Program-made: the position numbers and the translations under genes
Notes under the pieces: generated by a model
What the model was told of the DNA's origin: nothing
The model's database searches: none
The model's input: only the letters and a program-made list of their open reading frames with translations
In this document: one piece after another, positions 56,183-64,000 of the stretch
Layout: each line of letters starts with the position of its first letter
Position numbering within the stretch: position 1 is the stretch's first letter
NCBI GenBank assembly: GCA_964019165.1
Contig: OZ025283.1
Coordinates: 3,541,501-3,605,500, forward strand
Length of the DNA stretch: 64,000 nucleotides
Reading direction: 5' to 3'
DNA from: Mastigias papua
Taxonomy: Eukaryota > Cnidaria > Scyphozoa > Rhizostomeae > Mastigiidae

Positions 56183-57052
56183 ATGGGGATTTATGATAGT
56201 TTTACAAATCATGATGAAAAAACAGAGTGAAATTGAATATTCAGATGATTTTTATATAATACCCAATATTTTATATTTAAATAAAAATATTAAAATACGT
56301 TTAAATAATGATCAATATACAAATAAACTTAAAATCGTTAATAATCAACTAGACATTAATCCTGATAAAATTTTTATAAATCCAACGTCATTAATAAAAA
56401 TAGATTCATTAAATAATTTTAAGAGTAGTATAATTACTTGTCATGATGATGGTATGTTAAAATTAATCTATAATTCTGATCTTTATGAAGATTACAACGG
56501 GAGCATCTGGGTGAATATAGTTAATGGATTAGAGCGATCCTCTGATAATACAATAATTTCTCTAGGATTTGTAACAAAATTTGATAATGGAAAAATGTCA
56601 TTAGATACATCAGCATTGGTAAATAATACATCAGGAAGTATCAGATTAGATCCTGATAAGAAAAGATTTGAGCTAAATTACAGTGATGATATGTTAAAAG
56701 ACTCAACTGATGAAATATTGTTAAAATTAAATAATAAACATTTTATAAGGGAAAATGATTATATAGCACCAAATATTGATGATAGTATAAAATATGATGT
56801 GAATACTAAGAAATTATCATCTAATAATAATAAATATTTAACTACTGGTGGTGACATTTATTTAGATAATGGTAAAATCAAAATGACTATGAATAATTAT
56901 GTGGTTGATAATGCAGGAACTATAATAATGGGTACAAATAACAAATTAAGCGTAAATAGTACAGATCAAAATGCAGGCCAGGTTTACTTAAATAATAATA
57001 ACAAGTTACGTTTAAGACTTTCATCTGTATATTTTTATGATTCATCAGGTTA
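56183..57052 (+). pseudogene. Fibre protein 2, tail and shaft, cut by a MITE
   Basis: The start MGIYDSFTNHD at 56183 is out of frame with the long open stretch from 56193, so a frameshift lies near 56220. The shaft consists of short alternating units such as 'NILYLNKNIKIRLNNDQYT', 'GKMSLDTSALVNNTSGSIR', 'GGDIYLDNGKIKMTMNN' and 'GQVYLNNNNKLRLRLS'. This is the repeated 'xxxL.NNKL.L' pattern of trimeric beta-spiral fibre shafts. About 290 residues are open before the MITE. The text resumes directly after the MITE at 57576. Confidence 0.6.
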
Positions 57053-57573
57053 CTCTCCAGTCCGGAATAGACGTCCCCCCCCGACTATTTATTTTTTCGA
57101 AAAATGCACACCAGGACATTCTTATTGCATCCACCCCGCTTATTAATTTTGAGCCAAGAGGAAATTTTCCCAACCAGACCAAGAATTGTCCGGGGAAAGT
57201 AACTCGTAGTGAATGTTTGTTGCGCTGAAAAAATGCTAGCGTGAAATGCGTAATTGCTGCAAGAAGCACTGAAAACGCAGACGACAGTTGTGCCAATGAT
57301 GATGACATTATGAACGACGATGATAGACACATTTCTAGCATGCTAGAAATATGTAATAAACGTAATAATTTTTTTCAAAATGTTAGAATTTTTATCTAAT
57401 GCATATGTTGGTCTTCTCTCCACATCCATTTATAACAGCCCATCCATAGACATTCACCTTGGAGCTTATTCCACCCTCCCCCCGCTTATTGCAACCCCCC
57501 GCTTATTTACTTTGAGACTTTTTTCCAACCCCCCCGCTTATTGCCACCCCCCCTTCTATTCCGGACTGGAGAG
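57053..57573. mobile_element. MITE with CTCTCCAGTCC terminal inverted repeats
   Basis: The left end 'ctctccagtccggaatag' and right end 'ctattccggactggag' plus 'ag' form an inverted repeat. A TA dinucleotide lies on both outer sides (57051-57052 and 57574-57575), as for Tc1/mariner/pogo-type elements. Inner edges hold runs of C and repeated 'ccccgcttatt' words. About 521 bp with no transposase; the interior may be a remnant of an autonomous element. The fibre reading frame is continuous across the site without the MITE and one TA. Confidence 0.8.
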
Positions 57574-57575
57574 TA

Positions 57576-58835
57576 CTTTTATCCACGCATAAATTACGAG
57601 AATGGATTCGATTGGGTAAATTATCAATTAAATTTAAATATTAATTCTCCATTGTATTTTAATACAGATAGAAATTAATTATATCATATAGTGAATATTT
57701 TAAATTAAAAATTAGGAAAATAGATCTGAATATCCAAAAATTAGACACAGATATAGTTAGACCTACAGGAACATGTATTTGTTAATGAACATACATTATT
57801 GCGTAATATAATAAGATTAAATTCAAACAGTCTTATAAGTAGAGATGATAATTACTTTTACGAGTTCAGAATGGATCGAGTAGGTATTGATTTTGATTTT
57901 AATTCACAAAATATGAATGTTAAGGATGGATATATTCATAGTACAATTAATGACTCATATATTAAAAATCCTATAAACTCTTTTATGTGAAATCAATACT
58001 TGATAAAAGTTATTTAAGATATAATATTACACTATAAGAATGGTATAAAAATAACTCCAAATATATTGGTGAAACTATGTTACAAAGATACGCTTTTGTT
58101 GGATGAATTTAGAAGATTTGAGTATGATTGTTAAAAATACTGATAGTAGCAATATATCGACAATAAGTAAAATAGCAAAATATAGATACAAAGACAAAGC
58201 TTATTTTGAATGTTTTAATAATCCTATATTTACTTTTAGACATTATACAACTTTATTAAATAATAATATTGTCCCTAATAAGTACATAAAATTTAATAAT
58301 ACAAACCAATATATCACATATACAGAATTTTATTCACTTGTTACATCTATAAACTATTATGCGTTTAATTTTATATTTAAAGTTGAAAAAAAACAAGTTG
58401 ATATTAATTCAACATTGTGGGATTCTCATAATGGAAAATCATATATTAACTTTCTTTATAATAATCAAGGTATTATATATAAAATAAACGAGAATGTAAA
58501 CGAAAATATTATTAATATAACATCACGTTTTCTAGATAAAAAATCAAAAATTAATGATATATAGTATAAAGAAATTATTATCTTATATTATTGTAAAAGT
58601 TTATTTGAATTGCATTTTAATTAGTGATAATACCGATAATAGTAATTTTCATACTATTTTTACAGATTCGTTTCATCAATGACATATAGGTAATAATCAG
58701 ACTAAAACACAAGCTGTCATTGGGCATTTTTACGATTTATCATTATTATATAATATAACAGAAGATGACGCGTATAATCTTCACAAATATTGTAATTATA
58801 TCCGCAATATATAATATTGTTATAATATATGTTAT
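57576..58835 (+). pseudogene. Fibre protein 2, distal shaft and head
   Basis: Pieces in several frames: shaft-like 'DLNIQKLDTDIVRPTGTC' near 57730, then 'LRNIIRLNSNSLISRDDNY' at 57799, and 'MNVKDGYIHSTINDSYIK'. A 153-codon open piece (58103-58564) has 'AYFECFNNPIFTFRHYTT', 'YVSLVTSIN'-like strands, and 'LWDSHNGKSYINFLYNNQG', a LamG/concanavalin-like head. The end ('LSLLYNITEDDAYNLHKY') lies near 58790. Again this looks like a receptor-binding head, different in detail from fibre 1. Stops at 57678, 57783, 57988, 58018 and 58562. It may comprise two genes; I could not find a clear internal start. Confidence 0.5.
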
Positions 58836-58841
58836 ATAAAC

Positions 58842-59183
58842 ATGGATTTACCATCATCAGCAGTAAAGTTTATGAATGAAAATTTTATTTATTTTGAAAA
58901 TATGTACCCAAATGTTAATAAACATACATTAAGATCTGCAATAATATACAAGTATTTACTACATGCATATTTTAAATATAATTTAACTATCTTAGAAATT
59001 ATAGAACAAGAAAATTTTGATGTTGGATTGATTGGTCCTGGATCTGGTACATGTACAAAAATTTGTGAATGCTTATGTGATAATGTATTATTTCATACAC
59101 ATGCCTATTTACATGATTTATTTGGTCGTTTTTATACAAGATATAAGAATACGGGACGAGGTTATAATTATATGTTAAAATAA
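58842..59183 (+). CDS. Small intact protein with HTHAYLHD motif, function unknown
   Basis: 113 codons without a break, starting MDLPSSAVKFMNENFIYFEN, preceded by a TA-rich leader. It has a helical first half ('LRSAIIYKYLLHAYFKYN') and then 'DVGLIGPGSGTCTKICECL', 'NVLFHTHAYLHDLFGRFYT' and 'NTGRGYNYML'. The Gly-Pro-Gly, Cys cluster and His-x-x-x-His-Asp pattern are loosely reminiscent of phospholipase A2 folds (loop, CC, HD), but I do not claim identity. It is the last gene of the large Polinton. It is unusually well preserved compared with its neighbours, so it may be worth testing for selection. Confidence 0.55.
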   Translation: MDLPSSAVKFMNENFIYFENMYPNVNKHTLRSAIIYKYLLHAYFKYNLTILEIIEQENFDVGLIGPGSGTCTKICECLCDNVLFHTHAYLHDLFGRFYTRYKNTGRGYNYMLK

Positions 59184-60955
<1,772 letters not shown>

Positions 60956-61018
60956 AAATTGAATACTTAAAATGAATATAAAAATATCTATGTATAATAT
61001 ATATGAAAGATTTTTTGT

Positions 61019-61486
61019 ATGGCAAAATTAGAATTATTATATTATAATTATATAATTTGTAATATAGCTTGTAAAAATGGACATTACAAATGTTTAAAAA
61101 ATGCATATGAAAATTATTGTGTATTGAATGAGAATGGATCTGTATGGGATGAAAAAACATACGCATTAGCAGCTGAATATGGACATTTAGATTGTTTAAA
61201 ATATGTTCACGAAAATGATTGTACCTGGGATGAGGAGACATGTGCAAAATCAGGTGAACATGGAAATTTAAAATGTTTAAAATATGCTCATGAAAATGGA
61301 TGTCCATGGAATGAATTATCAACTGCAGCTGCTGCATATAATGAACATCTATATTGCTTAAGATATGCTCACGAAAATGGTTGTCGATGGAATGCTTCAA
61401 CTTATAAATTTGCATCTAAAAATTCTCATTTAAAATGTTTAAAATACGCTTATGATAATTATTGTCCATTGTATAATAATAATTGA
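61019..61486 (+). CDS. Ankyrin-repeat array, part 2 (open, 155 codons)
   Basis: Open from 61019 to 61486 with about five units, such as 'GHYKCLKNAYENYCVLNE', 'GHLDCLKYVHENDCTWDEE', '[19 protein letters not shown]' and '[19 protein letters not shown]'. The first 15 residues are not repeat and the ATG may not be a natural start; the array probably continues the series at 60025-60955. It ends 60 bases before another TA tract. Ankyrin repeats bind other proteins; the partner is unknown. Confidence 0.6.
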   Translation: MAKLELLYYNYIICNIACKNGHYKCLKNAYENYCVLNENGSVWDEKTYALAAEYGHLDCLKYVHENDCTWDEETCAKSGEHGNLKCLKYAHENGCPWNELSTAAAAYNEHLYCLRYAHENGCRWNASTYKFASKNSHLKCLKYAYDNYCPLYNNN

Positions 61487-61549
61487 GAATTTTGTACTAT
61501 ATAAAAAATATAAAAATAATTGTTACTATATAAAAAATATTTTATATAG

Positions 61550-61675
<126 letters not shown>

Positions 61676-62089
61676 GTAGAATGTTTAAAATATGCCCATG
61701 AAAATGGTTGTCTATGGGATAATCTGACTTGTACAAATGCAGCAGGTAAAGGTCATTTAGAATGTTTGAAATATGCTCATGAAAATAATTGCTCATGGAA
61801 TGAAGATACATGTTCTTATGATGCTAAAAAATAAAATTTAGATTGTTTAAAATATGTCCATGAAAATGTTTGTCCATGGGATGAAGATACACCTACATAT
61901 GCAGCAGCAAATGGAGATTTAGAATGCTTAAAATATGCACATGAAAATGGTTGCCCCAGGGATGAAGATACAGCTCAAAATGCATTCGGTTATAAAAATT
62001 ATGATTGTTTGATATATTTATTTAATAATAATTGTATAAGATTTGAATATTACTATGATATATATCATCATGAGTTATTTGATTATTAA
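61676..62089 (+). pseudogene. Ankyrin-repeat array, part 3 and C-terminus
   Basis: Five units in one frame from 61678, such as '[16 protein letters not shown]', '[19 protein letters not shown]', 'NLDCLKYVHENVCPWDED' and '[19 protein letters not shown]'. A terminal 'CLIYLFNNNCIRFEYYYDI' follows, with a TAA at 62087. One in-frame stop (about 61832) breaks it. The degenerate last unit and the Tyr-rich end look like a natural C-terminus. The zinc-ribbon/PLA2/integrase cassette starts 22 bases later on the same strand. Confidence 0.65.
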
Positions 62090-62110
62090 TAATTATAATA
62101 TACAATATAA

Positions 62111-62281
62111 TGACTATTGCATTTTATGTTAAATGCAGAAAAATGACTTATTCAATTAATGAAGAAATAATTAAATTAAGTAATGGACGGAAATCATTAT
62201 ATTCAATATGTAATAAATGTGGTAGAAAAGAAATAAATTCATTAAAAATAATAAAAAAGATGATTCTATAGATATTCATAA
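62111..62281 (+). pseudogene. Zinc-ribbon domain ahead of PLA2/integrase (copy 2)
   Basis: From the ATG at 62111: 'MTIAFYVKCRKMTYSINEE', then 'LYSICNKCGRKEI'. Compared with 38901 ('YCVKCKK...GSCNVCASKK'), the first Cys is now Tyr (FYVKC), so the metal site is damaged. A frame change near 62250 separates it from the PLA2 part. The same domain order in both copies shows it is one module. Confidence 0.6.
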
Positions 62282-62755
62282 ATGAATCAGAAAATTGCCA
62301 TTAAGACTAAAAAATCTGGTTTTACATATGGAAGATATAAGTATTTAGGTCCTTATAATAATATAGATCAGCAATTAGAATATGATAAAATCGGTCAAAT
62401 TACAAATTACAATGTAAAACCATATAATAAGGCTGATGAAATCGCTTCAAAACATGATGTCATTTATTCAATTGGTGAAAATAAAAATGAATGTGATAGA
62501 AAAATGGTAAAAGAACTTGATAATTTGACATATGGTGATATGACTAAATGGAAACACTTAGCACGCTTTTTAATAGATACAAAAGAGAAATTAGGAATGG
62601 CTTTAAGCAAACAACCGTCGAGTGATTGGAAATTAAATTTAGCTGAAGACTTACATAAGCCTATAAAACGTAAATTCCCTCGACGGTGTGTACTTGTAAG
62701 TAATATTAATGATATATTTGCTGTAGACTTGGTTGATATGACTAAATTTAGTTAA
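62282..62755 (+). pseudogene. PLA2-like domain fused to start of integrase (copy 2)
   Basis: 157 codons open. Residues about 18-75 hold 'YKYLGPYNNIDQQLEYD', 'ADEIASKHDVIYSIG' (catalytic His-Asp) and 'ECDRKMVKELDN', the PLA2-like pattern. Residues about 125-157 hold 'LHKPIKRKFPRRCVLV' and 'NDIFAVDLVDMTKFS', the start of the Polinton integrase core with its first catalytic Asp (VDLVDM). A TAA at 62753-62755 stops the frame. The fusion of PLA2-like and integrase parts in one reading frame is direct here and fits the arrangement in copy 1. The ATG at 62282 is probably internal to the original ORF. Confidence 0.75.
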
Positions 62756-63556
62756 TAGAATCGAGGTTTCAAATATTTGTTAATGGTCATTGATGTTTGT
62801 TCTAAATATGGTTGGATAATACCTTTAGAAGATAAAAATCGTCAATTTATAATAAATGCTTTCAAGAAAATTATTAATAATGATAAAAGAATACAGAAAA
62901 TTTCTATGGGCTGAAAAAGGAAAAGAATTTTATAATATGACTTTTATTGATTTGTTGGATAAAAATAATATGAAATTATATTTACTGAAAATGAGCAAAA
63001 ATCTAGTGTTGTTGAACGCTGGAATAGAACAATAAAAATAAAATGTGGAAAAAATTTGCAAAAATTAGTAATAAAATATATATAAATATTTTACCTGATA
63101 TTGTAAAACACATTATAATAATAAAAAGCATTCATCTATAATGACACCAATGGAAGGCTCAAAATCTAAAAATATTAAAAAGTATATCATAATTTATACG
63201 GTAAAGTTTTTTATGATGATATAGCAAAATATAAGATAGAAGATATAGTAAGAAACAGTAAATATAAAAGAAAAACCTTTGATAAAGATTATACACCTAA
63301 TTGGAGCGAAGAACAATTTAAAATTGCACATATTTAATACACATCCCCTATAACATATAAGCTAGTTGATTTAAATAATGAACAAATTATAGGATAATTT
63401 TACCAGGATGATTTACAATTATCAAAACAAAATACATATAGAATAGAAAAAATAATAACAAAAGATTATAAGAAAAAACAGGCTTTGGTAAAATGGTTAG
63501 GATATGCTAAAAGTTTTAATAGTTGGGTACCTTTAAATCAAATAGAAAATTTATAG
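62756..63556 (+). pseudogene. Integrase core and chromodomain (copy 2)
   Basis: Continues 'GFKYLLMVIDVCSKYGWII', then after frame changes 'KGKEFYNMTFIDLLDKNNM' and 'SSVVERWNRTIKIKMWKK' with the catalytic Glu. The expected second Asp (usually 'TDKGKEF' or 'SDGG') is changed: the text reads 'WAEKGKEF'. 'HYNNKKHSSI' and 'YDDIAKYKIEDIVR' follow. A C-terminal chromodomain reads 'YRIEKIITKDYKKKQALVK' and 'WLGYAKSFNSWVPL' to 63555. Chromodomains at the C-terminus of Polinton integrases are thought to guide insertion to marked chromatin. At least four lesions. Confidence 0.8.
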
Positions 63557-63574
63557 CTATAGAAATATATAGTA

Positions 63575-63775
63575 TTATATTTATATGGACAATATTAAAA
63601 AAAAGGTAGACCTAAAGTTTTTAATTTTGATAATATGTAAGATAAAAAATATAAAACATAATATATGATAAGAAAAGAATGGTACTGTAATATATGTCAA
63701 AATAACAAAAATTACACATTAGCTGGAAAAACCTTACATTGCAGAATTTACAAACATATAGGAAATTTGGTATAA
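63575..63775 (+). pseudogene. Small Polinton ORF remnant with RPKVFNF and Cys motif
   Basis: Text after the integrase includes 'RPKVFNFDNM' (about 63610), then 'EWYCNICQNNKNYTLAGKT' and 'LHCRIYKHIG' to a stop at about 63774. A C..C...H/C...H-like pattern may be a small zinc-binding domain. Not recognised further. Confidence 0.35.
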
Positions 63776-63871
63776 ATTAATTTTTTACATTCAAACCATC
63801 TAACAATTAGATCACTTGAATGATTATGTAATTTATTTTTAATTTTTAAAAAATATATAGTAATATTATAT

Positions 63872-64000
63872 GGATAGAGATTATTTAATCAATTAACACA
63901 AGATCAACTAATAGACTTATTTATGGATAAGAATGTGAAAATGATGCTGGATGAGGATAATAAACATTCAAGTAATACAATACAAATAATGAAAGTGTTA
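63872..64000 (+). CDS. Start of charged Polinton protein (runs off the window)
   Basis: From the ATG at 63872: a short start 'MDRDYLI' and, after a TAA or frame change, 'LTQDQLIDLFMDKNVKMML' with 'EDNKHSS', reaching the end of the window. It has the same charged helical style as 44254-44637. In copy 1 the corresponding gene is separated from the integrase by the polymerase; here it follows the integrase more closely, so the second element may lack the polymerase or carry it elsewhere. Confidence 0.3.

Overview
This is a stretch of AT-rich eukaryotic, almost certainly invertebrate animal, DNA. I find no host protein-coding gene. Nearly everything recognisable comes from transposable elements: CR1/jockey-type, RTE-type and R2-like non-LTR retrotransposons, Penelope-like elements (PLEs) with GIY-YIG nuclease modules, Ty3/gypsy LTR elements, a tRNA-derived SINE with a (TA)n tail, a TA-flanked MITE, and several decayed copies of Polinton/Maverick (adintovirus-like) DNA transposons. 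Long (TA)n tracts and one (CT)n tract punctuate the window. The species cannot be named from sequence alone; this element mix is found in cnidarians, molluscs, flatworms and arthropods.

Layout. 1-2700: non-coding, with a diverged internal duplication. 3105-12900: non-LTR elements (one nested in another) and two PLE fragments, around a scrap of Polinton packaging ATPase at 5098. 13130-23450: a Polinton relic of one lineage (capsid-like gene on +; fibre, protease and a hydrophobic virion protein on -), split by a full-length RTE element with a 9-bp target duplication and by a PLE fragment. 23450-25860: a palindromic SINE cluster, an inverted pair of PLE 3' ends and TA tracts. 25860-32040: a Ty3/gypsy element inserted in the gag of another LTR element. 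32200-37450: RTE, R2-like and CR1/jockey-like 3' ends around a Polinton polymerase fragment.

37900-59183 is the most complete Polinton, all on +: ankyrin-repeat ORF, A32-type packaging ATPase, zinc-ribbon/PLA2-like/integrase cassette, protein-primed DNA polymerase B, an unknown charged protein, penton-like minor capsid, small amphipathic protein, double-jelly-roll-type major capsid, hydrophobic virion proteins, adenovirus-type protease, two fibre genes, and a small intact ORF of unknown function. Almost every gene carries stops or frameshifts. It was later hit by a very young gypsy element (44642-49820; LTRs differ at 1 of 168 positions; canonical TTTAAAC -1 frameshift site), by a solo LTR in front of the protease, and by a MITE inside a fibre gene.

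59807-62090 holds a run of 26-27-residue ankyrin-type repeats of the [15 protein letters not shown] kind, broken by TA expansions. It leads straight into a second zinc-ribbon/PLA2/integrase/chromodomain cassette at 62110-63556. The repeated pairing of ankyrin repeats with Polinton left-end genes suggests that these elements carry ankyrin-repeat proteins as cargo, perhaps for host interaction. This is the most unusual system-level feature of the window.
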